Below are positions 1 to 9,038 of a stretch of 64,000 nt of DNA, in pieces. The stretch comes from Cycloclasticus pugetii PS-1 (lineage in GTDB: Bacteria > Pseudomonadota > Gammaproteobacteria > Methylococcales > Cycloclasticaceae). The DNA is taken from the NCBI RefSeq assembly GCF_000384415.1, contig NZ_ARVU01000001.1:124001-188000 (forward strand), written 5' to 3'. Position 1 is the stretch's first letter. The number at the start of each line of letters is the position of its first letter. Below the pieces are notes generated by a model. The model had not been told where the DNA came from. It saw only the letters and a program-made list of their open reading frames with translations, and made no database searches. Position numbers and translations under genes: made by a program.

Positions 1-162
1 GGCTTGTTACAGCTTTTTTTACCGGGCTTACCGATAACGTTTAATTTACTTTTCTTAGGGCTGGCATTAGTGATGTCAGCAGTAATTGGCCTAATAGCCG
101 GTGTTGTCCCAGCTGGGCAAGCGGCAAACTTAAACCCGATTAACGCACTTCATGAAGAGTAA
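1..162 (+). CDS. ABC transporter permease, FtsX/MacB type (C-terminal end only)
   Basis: An open frame runs in from the left edge and stops with TAA at 160-162, giving the last 53 residues of a protein. It has one long hydrophobic helix followed by GVVPAGQAA and LNPINALHEE. The pattern P-A-x-x-A-x-x-x-x-P-I-x-A-L is the usual end of FtsX/MacB-fold ABC permeases, where the last membrane helix is followed by a short cytoplasmic tail. Such proteins drive mechanotransmission or lipoprotein/peptide export with a partner ATPase, which would lie outside the window. It converges with the minus-strand gene that ends at 163, with no gap. Substrate unknown. Confidence 0.75.
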   Translation, partial: GLLQLFLPGLPITFNLLFLGLALVMSAVIGLIAGVVPAGQAANLNPINALHEE

Positions 163-1338
163 TTAATGCGCAGGCTGATGTGTCTTTAAGCGCTGAGTGA
201 AGAGAATAATACTGATCGTTAACAGTATGTAAAAAGGATACAGGTTTTGCCAATGGTGATGATTGCCGATTAAAAACCCGGCCAGTGGAGGGCCAAATAA
301 TATCCCTGGGCCTTGGCCAGTAATAACAATGCCTATAACACGGCCTGTATCAATCGGCTTATCGGCTAAACGAGGGCTTTGGGCAAAAATAGCAGTGGGT
401 ATCATGCCTAAGAAAAACCCCAGTAAAGCCAATAGTATTAAACCCAATTGGTCTGGATAGCTTGTATGTAGCAGTAGAGTGATTACGATAGTAAGCGCGA
501 CGGCGGGGAACGTCAGCATTTTAAACCAAGGGATACCCCGATGAATGAGAAAGCCGCTGACTAAATTTCCAGGGATAATAAAAGCGGGCAAAATAGTCGT
601 AATAAAAAGTGCGTTGCTCAAGCTAACTTGATAGGTTTCAATGAGGTATGTGGGAAGATAGGTGAGCATGCTAAAGAAGGTGCCAGTGAAACAGGTAAAA
701 ATGAGCCCCATAATAATAGCCTTATAGACAACGGACCGAGAGAGTTTCTTATGAACGGTGTCAGAGGCGGTACGTGTTGGGTCAACAAGTTTTATTGATA
801 GTATAAGTAAGGGTAGGGCAAGAAAAAACGCCGCGCCCCACAGCCAACGCCAGTTAAAAAACTCTAAAATCACAGGGGCTAATAAAAAGGTTAGCACACT
901 TCCCGCGGGCATCCAAAGTGCCCAAACACCCATTGTTAATCCCATATCGGAAGGTTTCGATAAATGTGAAATTAAAGTTGGTGCAGCAACAGACACAAAG
1001 ATAACGGCGATGCCTTCAATGATACGGCTTAATATTAATTCGTTAGCAGAATTGATAATGATGCTAAAGCCGGCGGTAATAATAATCAGGCTTAATGCGA
1101 TTTGTAACACTTTTTTGGGGCCGTACCGATGCGATAAGGCGCCAACAAATATGCCCAGTAGGACACTGGCTAAGGCAGCCGAAGACATAATCCAACCAAT
1201 TTGGATAACACTCAACGGTAACTCTTTTTTTATCTCTAATAAAGCAGGGCTAGCTTTGGTAACAGTAATGGCCGACGCTATACCGGTTAGGAAGCTTAAG
1301 CAAACACCACTCCATTGGGTTTTCGTAACTGTGTTCAT
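163..1338 (-). CDS. MFS transporter (substrate unknown)
   Basis: 391-residue membrane protein with about 12 hydrophobic helices. An early loop contains GALSHRYGPKKVL, the signature between helices 2 and 3 of major facilitator proteins (G-x-L-x-x-R-x-G-x-K/R). It therefore probably moves a small solute across the inner membrane by proton coupling. Its ATG overlaps the stop of the upstream AEC gene in an ATGA junction (1335-1338), so the two are translationally coupled and probably act together. It is the last gene of a three-transporter minus-strand run. Nothing in the sequence identifies the substrate; CynX/NimT-like or drug efflux roles are both possible. Confidence 0.85.
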   Translation of the reverse strand: MNTVTKTQWSGVCLSFLTGIASAITVTKASPALLEIKKELPLSVIQIGWIMSSAALASVLLGIFVGALSHRYGPKKVLQIALSLIIITAGFSIIINSANELILSRIIEGIAVIFVSVAAPTLISHLSKPSDMGLTMGVWALWMPAGSVLTFLLAPVILEFFNWRWLWGAAFFLALPLLILSIKLVDPTRTASDTVHKKLSRSVVYKAIIMGLIFTCFTGTFFSMLTYLPTYLIETYQVSLSNALFITTILPAFIIPGNLVSGFLIHRGIPWFKMLTFPAVALTIVITLLLHTSYPDQLGLILLALLGFFLGMIPTAIFAQSPRLADKPIDTGRVIGIVITGQGPGILFGPPLAGFLIGNHHHWQNLYPFYILLTISIILFTQRLKTHQPAH

Positions 1339-2261
1339 ATTAATTGTGTTAAATAATCTGAAAGGCTAGGGGCTATTAAAAGGTAAGCCGCTGTGCCTAA
1401 GGTTAATGCGGTACAAAAAAGTGCAGAATCCAGTTTAAATCGATCAGCTAAAGCAATACCAACGATAACGGGGGGGGCAGCGGCTGTAATGCTGGTGATA
1501 ATTAACACCTCACCGCTTAAGCCAACAGGAACCCCACTACTAAACGCGATGGCTGGGCTAACAATCAGCTTAATGAACATAGCTGGTATTGTCAAAAGAA
1601 CATATTTAAAGCTGCTTATTTTAAAGTTTACGCCCACCATTAAAAGTAACATAGGCACAGTTGCCAGCCCCATCATTTTAAATGCCTGAATAATGCTTTC
1701 GTGCGGGATCCATTGAAAATACCGAAGGGTTAACGCTATAACGATTGCCCAAACGGGCGGCATCAGCAGTAATTCACGACCTAAATGACCACCGGCAATG
1801 CGCGTTCCAAAGTGCGCTGCAACCAGCACGGCAATTATCCAAACAAAAGGGACGGTAGCGAGCAGGTCATAAATTAATGGAATGCTGGCCATTTCAGCAC
1901 CAAATAAGGCCTCAACGGCAGGCAAGGAAATCCCCATGCCATTGCCAAAACTAGCCGCTAAAACTAACGCACCGGCTTGAGGGCGGGAAATATACCCAGC
2001 ACGAAGCAGCCCAGAAAATAGGATTAGGCTTAGACCCAAGCACAGGCTGATGGTGATAATGCCGGTCATGGGTACCTGATAAAGCTCTTCTTTTAGTGGC
2101 GTTGTAAGAATGATATATAAAATCAGGGTAGGTGCTAACAGGTTAACCACCAAGGCACTTAGGGTGCTTCTTAGTTGTTGTGTTGTAACACCGCCGGGTT
2201 CAAATTTATGCCAAGCCACGCCGGTGGCGAGGATTAAAACCATGGGTATTAAGCTACTCAT
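1335..2261 (-). CDS. AEC family transporter (auxin efflux carrier-like permease)
   Basis: 308 residues, about ten hydrophobic helices arranged as two similar halves. The family signs are a broken helix with NLLAPTLILY near residue 40, GNGMGISLPAVEALFG near 106, and a C-terminal ITAAAPPVIVGIAL segment. AEC proteins export or take up organic acids and related compounds across the inner membrane. The start lies 5 bp after the stop of the preceding MFS_3 gene and the 3' end overlaps the next MFS gene by 4 bp, so all three are probably one transcript. Substrate cannot be read from sequence. Confidence 0.85.
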   Translation of the reverse strand: MSSLIPMVLILATGVAWHKFEPGGVTTQQLRSTLSALVVNLLAPTLILYIILTTPLKEELYQVPMTGIITISLCLGLSLILFSGLLRAGYISRPQAGALVLAASFGNGMGISLPAVEALFGAEMASIPLIYDLLATVPFVWIIAVLVAAHFGTRIAGGHLGRELLLMPPVWAIVIALTLRYFQWIPHESIIQAFKMMGLATVPMLLLMVGVNFKISSFKYVLLTIPAMFIKLIVSPAIAFSSGVPVGLSGEVLIITSITAAAPPVIVGIALADRFKLDSALFCTALTLGTAAYLLIAPSLSDYLTQLI

Positions 2262-2266
2262 TGAGG

Positions 2267-3847
2267 TTATGCTTTTCCTGCAATTTGAATGGAAGTGGCC
2301 GGTGCTTTTTCACCAACGTGCATGGCCATAACTTGATCACGAATAGACATTTCCGAATAGGTCATTCGGTCTCGTTGACGCAAGACCTCAAACCAGGACT
2401 CAGACATATACACTTCAGAAAAAAGCTGGTGGTCATTCGCATCATGAAATATTTGCCAGAAATACGCGCCATTCCTTTTGCGAATAACCCGTAATTTTTT
2501 CATTAGAGAGAGAAACTCATCTGTTTTGTCCTGAGGAATACAGTATTGAATAGACACCAAAACGGGGCCTCTATCACCGGGAACTGAGTCTTCATCAATA
2601 GCGATGGGCCATTGAGTTGTGGGAGAGGGGTCTAAGCTATCATTTGCGATGGCAAAACGGCGGCTTAACAATAAAGTGAGTAGTAGTCCAGTGGACGCGA
2701 TGAATATTGAAATGCTAGAGCCATAATGGTCAGATAAGCTCCCCCATACCAAGCTGCCAAACCCCATGCTGCCGCCAAAGGTAAGCATGACAAGAGAAAT
2801 GGTGCGTGCACGTACCCAGTTAGGTACGACCATTTGAGCAGATAAAATAAAAGATGAAAAACTAGAAATCCACGCGCAACCCAAAGCAACTAAGGTTAAG
2901 CCTAAGGTATACAAATTAGGTTTATAAGCGAGCAGTACCAAGGGTAAAGATAAAATGACGGTGGATAATGAAATAATTTGGTTACGTGTGAGTAAACGAT
3001 GAAACCGCGGTAATAAGAACGCACCCAAAATTGTTCCCAAGCCCACGACAGCCATTGAAATACCGAAACTTTGAGCGCCCATGTTCATTTCACGAATAAC
3101 AATAATGGGTAATAAAGCCCAAGAAACACTGGCGAAAAAGAAAAACATCGCACTACGGAATAATACGATACGTAATGAACGGACATTTCGTGTGTAGCGT
3201 AAACCAGCTTTAAAAGCACCCATAAATCGTTCAACGGGCAAGGCAGACTGATTATCTGGTTTTTTGGGTTTCCAAATAGCTAAGGCCACAATTAAGCCGG
3301 TAAACGAAACTGCGTTAAAGATGAAAACCCCAGTTGGGCCAGATTGAAAAATAATAAAGCCACCAATGGCCGGACCAATGGCGCGGGTAACATTGGTACT
3401 TAAGGTGTTTAAAGTAATCGCGTTTGGCAACTGTGCTCTGGGCGCAAAATCGGGCACGCTGGCTGCCCAAGCGGGCCTCATCATCGCATTGCCAGCACCT
3501 AAGGCAAAAGTAAATAGCAACAAACTTAAGGGCGTAACGGCATCAAAATAAGTACTGATCGCAAGGCCGCTTGCTGTTAGAAACAGTGCGATATGTAGGG
3601 CCAGCAACATTCGACGGTGGTCAATTAAGTCAGCCAACGTGCCGGATGGGTAGGCTAAAAATAAAAATGGTAGGGTGATGGCCGTTTGGATTAAAGCGAT
3701 ATAAAGGTCGGATGTTGGCATGGAAGCCATCAGCCAGGTGGTGCCAATTTCTGTCATCCAGGTGCCAACATTTGAGATGGTCATAGCGATCCACATCATC
3801 CTGAAAACAGGCGATTTAAAAGGAGTCGTTAACGAAGATGAGTTCAA
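2267..3847 (-). CDS. MFS_3 family transporter with C-terminal dimeric alpha-beta-barrel domain
   Basis: 526 residues. Residues 1 to about 410 form a 12-helix MFS core of the MFS_3 (EntS-like, transmembrane secretion effector) type; the N-terminus reads FKSPVFRMMWIAMTISNVGTWM, typical of that family. The last 100 residues are soluble and start PVLVSIQYCIPQ, matching the antibiotic-monooxygenase-like ferredoxin fold often fused to this family. Length is normal for the fused form. First gene of the MFS_3-AEC-MFS operon. Related proteins export siderophores or drugs; the substrate here is unknown. Confidence 0.85.
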   Translation of the reverse strand: MNSSSLTTPFKSPVFRMMWIAMTISNVGTWMTEIGTTWLMASMPTSDLYIALIQTAITLPFLFLAYPSGTLADLIDHRRMLLALHIALFLTASGLAISTYFDAVTPLSLLLFTFALGAGNAMMRPAWAASVPDFAPRAQLPNAITLNTLSTNVTRAIGPAIGGFIIFQSGPTGVFIFNAVSFTGLIVALAIWKPKKPDNQSALPVERFMGAFKAGLRYTRNVRSLRIVLFRSAMFFFFASVSWALLPIIVIREMNMGAQSFGISMAVVGLGTILGAFLLPRFHRLLTRNQIISLSTVILSLPLVLLAYKPNLYTLGLTLVALGCAWISSFSSFILSAQMVVPNWVRARTISLVMLTFGGSMGFGSLVWGSLSDHYGSSISIFIASTGLLLTLLLSRRFAIANDSLDPSPTTQWPIAIDEDSVPGDRGPVLVSIQYCIPQDKTDEFLSLMKKLRVIRKRNGAYFWQIFHDANDHQLFSEVYMSESWFEVLRQRDRMTYSEMSIRDQVMAMHVGEKAPATSIQIAGKA

Positions 3848-3926
3848 TGATTAGTTTGAGGCAAGTTTTATTAATAGGCGATTATAACAGGTGTTACTTA
3901 TCAACTTGTTATTCGGTTATTACCGT

Positions 3927-5024
3927 TTAACGTTGAAATAAATAAGACGTTCTTTTGCATAAGGCAACTAACATTAACATTAAAGGCACTTCAATTAAAA
4001 CACCCACAACAGTGGCTAAGGCTGCTCCAGATGAAAGACCAAACAGTATAACTGCGGTAGCAATCGCCACTTCAAAGTGGTTAGAGGCACCAATCAGTGA
4101 TACCGGTGCCGCATCTTGATAAGAGAGTTTAAACAATCGAGACAAGACAAAATAACCTAACGTAAATATGAATACCGTCTGTACTAATAAGGGGATGGCT
4201 ATCCATAAAATAGTTAAAGGGTTTGAAACAATAACCTCGCCTTTGAATGAAAACAGCAAAACAAGGGTCATTAACAACGCTAAGATGCTCACCGGTGTCA
4301 GCCAATGTAAAAACTTTTCATTAAACCAATCCATGCCCTTATGTTTGATGATTAATTGCCTTGAAAAATAACCACTGATCAATGGCAAGGCGACATAGAT
4401 AGAAACAGAAAAAAGCATCGTTTCCCAAGGGACTGGCATTGCGTTTACATTCAGTAGTACCGTGCCTAATGGCCCATAAAGGAAAAGCATCATGAGTGAA
4501 TTGATAGCGACCATCACTAATGTTAAGCCGCCGTTTCCTTTGGCTAAGTGGCTCCACATTAAAACCATGGCAGTACATGGTGCAATTCCCAGTAAAATCG
4601 TCCCAGCGATATAACTTCGCCATAACTCCACCTCCTCACCATTTACGAGGACTTCTGTACCCGGTAAAAAATCTCTAAATAAGTAGCCTAAAAAGAAATA
4701 GGAAATGGCAAACATCGTGAACGGTTTAATCGCCCAGTTTATAAATAGGGTTAATAAAACGGGTTTTGGTGTTTTTGCAGACTTAAGCACCTGAGCAAAA
4801 TCTATTTTAACCATGATGGGGTACATCATAAAAAATAAGCACACAGCAATGGGGATGGAGACTTGGTAAATAGAAAAGTCATTAAGTACAGTTGCAACGC
4901 CTGGCGCAGCTTTACCTAAGAATATGCCACCGCCAATACAAAGAGCGACCCAGAGACTTAAATAACGTTCAAAAATGGATAGTTTTTTCTCTGTTACATC
5001 AGTCACAGTTATCTCCTGATTCAT
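3927..5024 (-). CDS. acr3: Acr3-family arsenite efflux transporter
   Basis: 365 residues with ten predicted helices. The essential Acr3 cysteine sits in GIAPCTAMV (Cys150) and the conserved glutamate in EVPLML (Glu345). Acr3 extrudes As(III) (sometimes Sb(III)) as a thiolate through the inner membrane. An acidic periplasmic insertion (LVNGEEVEL, near 127-134) separates two helices. No arsR repressor or arsenate reductase is next to it; an ArsC-type gene lies 42 kb away at 46875-47222. A DUF3147 and a VTT protein lie just upstream on the same strand. The start has a weak AGGAG-like site in front (gattcAGGAGataac reading on the minus strand). Confidence 0.92.
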   Translation of the reverse strand: MNQEITVTDVTEKKLSIFERYLSLWVALCIGGGIFLGKAAPGVATVLNDFSIYQVSIPIAVCLFFMMYPIMVKIDFAQVLKSAKTPKPVLLTLFINWAIKPFTMFAISYFFLGYLFRDFLPGTEVLVNGEEVELWRSYIAGTILLGIAPCTAMVLMWSHLAKGNGGLTLVMVAINSLMMLFLYGPLGTVLLNVNAMPVPWETMLFSVSIYVALPLISGYFSRQLIIKHKGMDWFNEKFLHWLTPVSILALLMTLVLLFSFKGEVIVSNPLTILWIAIPLLVQTVFIFTLGYFVLSRLFKLSYQDAAPVSLIGASNHFEVAIATAVILFGLSSGAALATVVGVLIEVPLMLMLVALCKRTSYLFQR

Positions 5025-5098
5025 ATCGTGAGTCTAATGGCGAGCTAAATGGTGAGGAGTTCGCACGCCGAGCCTAGCTAACAAACCCTTATGGTCAT

Positions 5099-5449
5099 TT
5101 ATAACTTAACGCCATAATGGTTTAGAGCCACCATCATAAGCCAATAACTGCCAATTGTAAGCGCAATAGAAAGGCTGAGGCTGGTGTAAAAATGTAAGCC
5201 ATACCTTAACAAAAAGGGGAGGGATATAAATAAAACAAAAGATGGCAAAATAAGCCAAAAAACACTGCTTGACAGTGCGCTGACCTTATCCACATCTTTT
5301 GTGTCAATGTATAGCCAAATCATTGCTAGTACCGAAATGAGAGGCATAGATGCCAGTAAAGCGCCCATTAAAGAGCTTCGCTTTGCTAGCTCTGAGACAG
5401 CTACAATAAGAACTGTTGTGATAACAATTTTTGTTATGTAGTAGATCAC
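5099..5449 (-). CDS. DUF3147 family membrane protein
   Basis: 116 residues, almost wholly hydrophobic, about four helices. The middle reads SLMGALLASMPLISVLAMIWLYID, characteristic of DUF3147, whose function is unknown. It lies 74 bp upstream of acr3 and 64 bp downstream of a VTT protein on the same strand, so it may be co-transcribed with both. No catalytic motif visible. Family assignment is by pattern memory and moderately sure. Confidence 0.7.
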   Translation of the reverse strand: MIYYITKIVITTVLIVAVSELAKRSSLMGALLASMPLISVLAMIWLYIDTKDVDKVSALSSSVFWLILPSFVLFISLPFLLRYGLHFYTSLSLSIALTIGSYWLMMVALNHYGVKL

Positions 5450-5513
5450 TTAAGGTGCCTTTATTTTGCCTTTATAACACTTGATTGAATCGAGTCTTAA
5501 GCATTGTATCAGC

Positions 5514-5954
5514 TCAAGTTACTTGTAATAACATATAACTAACGGCGATATAACGCAGGAGTTTACCTGCCGTAACCAATATAAGAAACCAGAGTAAGTG
5601 AACCCTTAAAACACCGGCAATAACGGTTAACGGGTCGCCAATGATTGGAACCCATGCAAAACATAAGGAAAACAAACCGTATTTAGTAAAACGCTGTTCT
5701 GCTCGAATAAAATCAGCTTCCGACATTCGTAACCATTTTTTTATTACAAGCAAGCTAGCCCAGTAGCCTAGGGCATAGTTTGTCAGTGATCCGAGCACAT
5801 TGCCTATTGTCGCAGTGATAACTAGCGTAGTGGGTGATAAACCGCTCAGTAATAAAGCATTTAAAACAATTTCTGAGCTTAACGGTAAAACTGTGGCGGC
5901 TAAAAATGCAGCAATGAAAAGGCCAAGATGTCCGAGTTCTGAAAAATAGTCCAT
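5514..5954 (-). CDS. VTT/DedA superfamily protein, YqaA type
   Basis: 146 residues with about four helices. It carries the VTT (SNARE-associated) pattern: an early E in LSSEIVLNALL, then GNVLGSLTNYALGYW (G-N-x-x-G-x-x-x-N-Y-x-L-G) and WVPIIGDPLTVIAGVLR, the P-x-x-G-D pattern of YqaA-like proteins. DedA-superfamily members are inner-membrane proteins linked to lipid-carrier recycling, proton-motive force or metal/alkali tolerance. It is short, as YqaA proteins are. A second, longer member lies at 17921-18502. Exact substrate unknown. Confidence 0.8.
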   Translation of the reverse strand: MDYFSELGHLGLFIAAFLAATVLPLSSEIVLNALLLSGLSPTTLVITATIGNVLGSLTNYALGYWASLLVIKKWLRMSEADFIRAEQRFTKYGLFSLCFAWVPIIGDPLTVIAGVLRVHLLWFLILVTAGKLLRYIAVSYMLLQVT

Positions 5955-6008
5955 GAGGCTTAACGGTCGAGTTAAGTGACCGCTTTAGTCATGGTAAAGG
6001 TTTCTTTG

Positions 6009-6689
6009 TTAGACATGTTTAACTACCAGCATTTCGCTAGCGCCTTTTTGAAACTCATACGGCACGGCACTAAGAGAAACCTCAAAACCAGATTCTTTTA
6101 AAGCAGTCATTACTGGTTTTAAATGTGGTGAAACTTGATTATCGCCTAATGAAAGTAATGGATAAACTCGAACCTCGGTGGCTATACGACAAAGCTCTTT
6201 CATCGATAGAAGGTGCTGCGCTCGATCGACATGCCCACTGTATAAAAATAAATAATGCGAACATAAGGCCAGCTCAAACGCATGATCTTTAAAAGGCAAC
6301 ATGGGTAGTGCAGAATTTACATAACGGCCGGATTTTTTACCGTGCTCATAGTCGTTTAAGAATATTTGCATGGCACCCATTCTAATTTTACCCATGGCCT
6401 CAACGTTTGCGATGTCTTTCCACACATAATCAATTGTATTGTTGGCAACTTGCTCCATAACCTGCGGGTAAACCGTATCAATTCTTGAGCGTATTTCCTC
6501 GGCAGTAAATTGATAGATAGGGTCTACAGACACAACCTGATCATTGGTGCGTGATAATTCGGCATTAAAGCTGGCTGGGCCATCTCCACAGCCAACAATG
6601 CTTTTTTTAAGATCAGATTCTGATAACGAAAACATGCCCCTGTATTCGCTTAACGACCTTCCCCATGGGATGACTTCAGAAAGCTGCAT
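6009..6689 (-). CDS. SAM-dependent methyltransferase-like protein
   Basis: 226 residues. Near residue 32 it has VGCGDGPASFNAEL, a class I methyltransferase motif I (G-x-G-x-G), followed by VVSVDP with the acidic residue that would bind the SAM ribose. FELALCSHYLFLYS near 140 fits motif IV and REVRVYPL-like strand segments follow. The insertion between motifs (residues 60-125) is long for the fold. It lies 54 bp upstream of the VTT gene, same strand. Substrate unknown; a non-catalytic SAM-binding role cannot be excluded. Confidence 0.7.
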   Translation of the reverse strand: MQLSEVIPWGRSLSEYRGMFSLSESDLKKSIVGCGDGPASFNAELSRTNDQVVSVDPIYQFTAEEIRSRIDTVYPQVMEQVANNTIDYVWKDIANVEAMGKIRMGAMQIFLNDYEHGKKSGRYVNSALPMLPFKDHAFELALCSHYLFLYSGHVDRAQHLLSMKELCRIATEVRVYPLLSLGDNQVSPHLKPVMTALKESGFEVSLSAVPYEFQKGASEMLVVKHV

Positions 6690-6765
6690 TATGATTCCTT
6701 TTTTGTATCGAACTTATTTTGGCAGGGTTTGCGTGTAGCAAGAAATAGACAGGTGGTTATTAATA

Positions 6766-7425
6766 TTAATGGTGTTGTTTAGAATATAAACGATAAACCA
6801 AAGAAATTAACAGGCAGATACTCGCTGGAAACAATAATGCCATGAAATGGTATTTTAAGAATAGTAATGAGCCTAAGGTACCACCCAATATAAAGCCAAT
6901 AATGATCGTTAAAAAAAGTTTTGTTTTACGTTTATCCAGTTCGTTACCTTTAACAAGCTCTCCAAGCATAATGCCTAAATCGGTGAAAATTCCTGTTAGG
7001 TGGGTGGTTCTAATGATCGCTCCACTATAGGTTGTTGCCAATGCATTTTGTAAACCGCAAGCCATCGAAGCAAAAAAATGGCCATAAAATGAGCCTTTAG
7101 TTAGCAGCAATAGGGTTACTAGTAACAAGGCAGATTCTAAAAATAATGCAGTATCGTAATGCTTTCCAAGCTTTAGCGTTGAACCATGTAATAAAAATCC
7201 AGCTATCGACGAGCCAAATAGAAATGACAATAAAATACCCAGTAAATGAAGGGTATGTTGAAAGGGCAATGTTAAAAAGCCGGTACCTAATAAGGTAGCG
7301 GTACCTGACAAGTGCGAGACTGATTGATGCTCAAAACTAAGTAATCCGACTGCATTAACAAAGCCTGCTACTAGTGCCAGAATGAAGGCACCAACTTCAA
7401 CCCATTTTGGTAACGTTGAAATCAA
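6766..7425 (-). CDS. DUF1275 (YoaK) family membrane protein
   Basis: 219 residues with about six helices. FILALVAGFVNAVGLLSF near the N-terminus and HLSGTATLLG, then CGLQNALATTYSGAIIRTTHLTGIFTDLG near 125-150, match the DUF1275/YoaK signature (G-x-x-N-A, H-x-T-G-x-x-T-D-L-G). The family is inner-membrane and of unconfirmed function. It stands alone between the methyltransferase and marC, same strand, with 61-bp and 76-bp gaps. Confidence 0.88.
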   Translation of the reverse strand: MISTLPKWVEVGAFILALVAGFVNAVGLLSFEHQSVSHLSGTATLLGTGFLTLPFQHTLHLLGILLSFLFGSSIAGFLLHGSTLKLGKHYDTALFLESALLLVTLLLLTKGSFYGHFFASMACGLQNALATTYSGAIIRTTHLTGIFTDLGIMLGELVKGNELDKRKTKLFLTIIIGFILGGTLGSLLFLKYHFMALLFPASICLLISLVYRLYSKQHH

Positions 7426-7486
7426 CCCTCAAAGTCCTGTGTAGTTAGTGGCTCAAACAATGGCATAAGGCAGGCGAGCGAAACTG

Positions 7487-8101
7487 TCATGACATTGTCT
7501 GTACCCAATTTGCGACTCCGATGGCCTCCATAATAAACTCAACCGATAAAGCGGCTAATATCATGCCCATGATTCGTGTTAAAAGAGAGGCGCCGCCGTG
7601 GCCAATTATTCTGATGATCCCGCCTGAAAAAAGAAGTAGAAGCAGCGTAATTACCAAAACAACAAGTACCGTTGCTGTAGTCATCATTTGTTCTTGAACG
7701 GTGTATATATTATTGTCCGTTATTAGGATAACCGCCAGAATTGCCCCGGGTGAGGCGGTGGCAGGAATCGCCAGCGGAAACACAGATATGTCGTGCATAG
7801 GTTCACCTGTTTTTTCGGGCGTGTTATTTGAAAAAACCATCTGTAAACCAAATAAAAATAGAATGACCCCGCCAGAAACCTGAAATGAAATAAGGCTAAT
7901 TCCCATTGCGCTAAGTAAGACTTGGCCGACCAAAATGGCGCCGACTAAAATTAGCACGGTATAGACAATGGTTTTGTAGGCCGTTTTTATCCGTTCCTTG
8001 CTAGAAAGCTTTGCGGTTAGTGCAGCAAAAAGCGCCATTGTGCCTATAGGGTCGATTGTCGCCCAAATAATTAAAAAGTCGTGCAGTAATTTATCTATCA
8101 T
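7487..8101 (-). CDS. MarC family integral membrane protein
   Basis: 204 residues with six helices. IIWATIDPIGTMALFAALT at residues 11-29 and FPLAIPATASPGAILAVILI near 107-126 are the two MarC signatures (D-P-x-G; P-L-A-x-P-x-x-x-G-P). Despite the name, MarC proteins are not shown to confer multiple drug resistance; the function is unknown. Here the second signature has S-P-G rather than the usual G-P-G. The ATG at 8101 follows a 169-bp intergenic gap. Confidence 0.88.
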   Translation of the reverse strand: MIDKLLHDFLIIWATIDPIGTMALFAALTAKLSSKERIKTAYKTIVYTVLILVGAILVGQVLLSAMGISLISFQVSGGVILFLFGLQMVFSNNTPEKTGEPMHDISVFPLAIPATASPGAILAVILITDNNIYTVQEQMMTTATVLVVLVITLLLLLFSGGIIRIIGHGGASLLTRIMGMILAALSVEFIMEAIGVANWVQTMS

Positions 8102-8270
8102 TTGTACTCGGTTTAATTGTCATCATATTTTAAATAGCCGTCGTATCTTTTTGTTTGAGTTGATGTGCTTGAAAGCAATGAATTTAACATGGAAGCACTA
8201 GGCGTACTAAATGCAATTTTAGTGGAAATCAAACGGCATAGTGGTGCGGTTAAGTTAAAGCATACAATGG

Positions 8271-8966
8271 TTAAGCATGGTTTGTGTGTAAATAGTTAAG
8301 CATACGGCCCATTAAGCGGTTGATTGAAAGAAACCGTTCTTCAGGTGCGGATAAAATTGTATCCTCCGTTTGAATGTATTTAGCTTCTACAAGCTCATCA
8401 CCACAGTTATCGACAAGAGCTTGTGCAGATTGAAGCGTAGTTTCTAGGTGAAATTGCAAACCGATGGTCTTAGTGCCAATTTGAAAAGCTTGGTTTTCGC
8501 AAGCTTCACTTTTTGCAATGTGAATGGCACCTTTAGGTAGCGTAAAGGTTTCGCCATGCCAGTGGAATGCATTAATGTCATCGGGAAATTGGAAAACGGT
8601 GCTTAGCTTTGGTTGTATGGCCTTTACTGGAAACCACCCAATTTCTTTTTTTGGCTGTGGATAAACTTTGGCGCCCATGGCGCTGGCAATAAGTTGTGCG
8701 CCTAAACAGATACCAAGAACAGGAAGGTCTGATTTAACGGCTTTTTGTATAAATTGTTGTTCCGCTTCTAACCAAGGGTATTGTTGATGGTCGTTTACAC
8801 TCATTGGCCCGCCCATCACAATAAGAAAGTCAATATCTGTTAAGTCGGGTAATGCCTCAGAATTATAAAGCTGTGTGCTGGATATGTTGTAACCCGCCTG
8901 TTGAAGCCAAGGCGCAATACTGCCCAAACCCTCAAATGGAACGTGCTGTAAGTAATGTGCTCGCAT
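8271..8966 (-). CDS. Class I glutamine amidotransferase (GuaA-N/YfeJ-like)
   Basis: 231 residues forming a single type 1 glutamine amidotransferase domain. The nucleophile elbow is GICLGAQLIA with Cys87, and the rest of the triad is His173 and Glu175 in GLQFHLE. Such stand-alone domains release ammonia from glutamine or act as gamma-glutamyl hydrolases; the acceptor is unknown. The triad is complete, so it is probably active. It is followed by the membrane-protein gene cluster without obvious functional link. The start is supported by an AAGGAA-type site about 7 bp upstream. Confidence 0.88.
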   Translation of the reverse strand: MRAHYLQHVPFEGLGSIAPWLQQAGYNISSTQLYNSEALPDLTDIDFLIVMGGPMSVNDHQQYPWLEAEQQFIQKAVKSDLPVLGICLGAQLIASAMGAKVYPQPKKEIGWFPVKAIQPKLSTVFQFPDDINAFHWHGETFTLPKGAIHIAKSEACENQAFQIGTKTIGLQFHLETTLQSAQALVDNCGDELVEAKYIQTEDTILSAPEERFLSINRLMGRMLNYLHTNHA

Positions 8967-9038
8967 GGTGTTCCTTACCTTTTTATGCCAACGTCTTTAA
9001 ATAAGGGCGAAAAAAAATACGGCGAAGGGGCGTTGAGC

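Noticed and set aside
3886-3912. Imperfect inverted repeat TAACAGGT...ACTTGTTA beyond the Acr3 end
   Set aside because: One mismatch, A+T-rich, no T-run and no attC-like arms; may be chance.
5070-5120. GCTAACAAACCC sequence resembling an attC start
   Set aside because: No complementary second arm or R' box within 150 bp and no cassette boundary.
8189-8299. 36-codon plus-strand frame with protein-like composition
   Set aside because: Overlaps the end of the amidotransferase gene, has no ribosome site and no recognisable motif.
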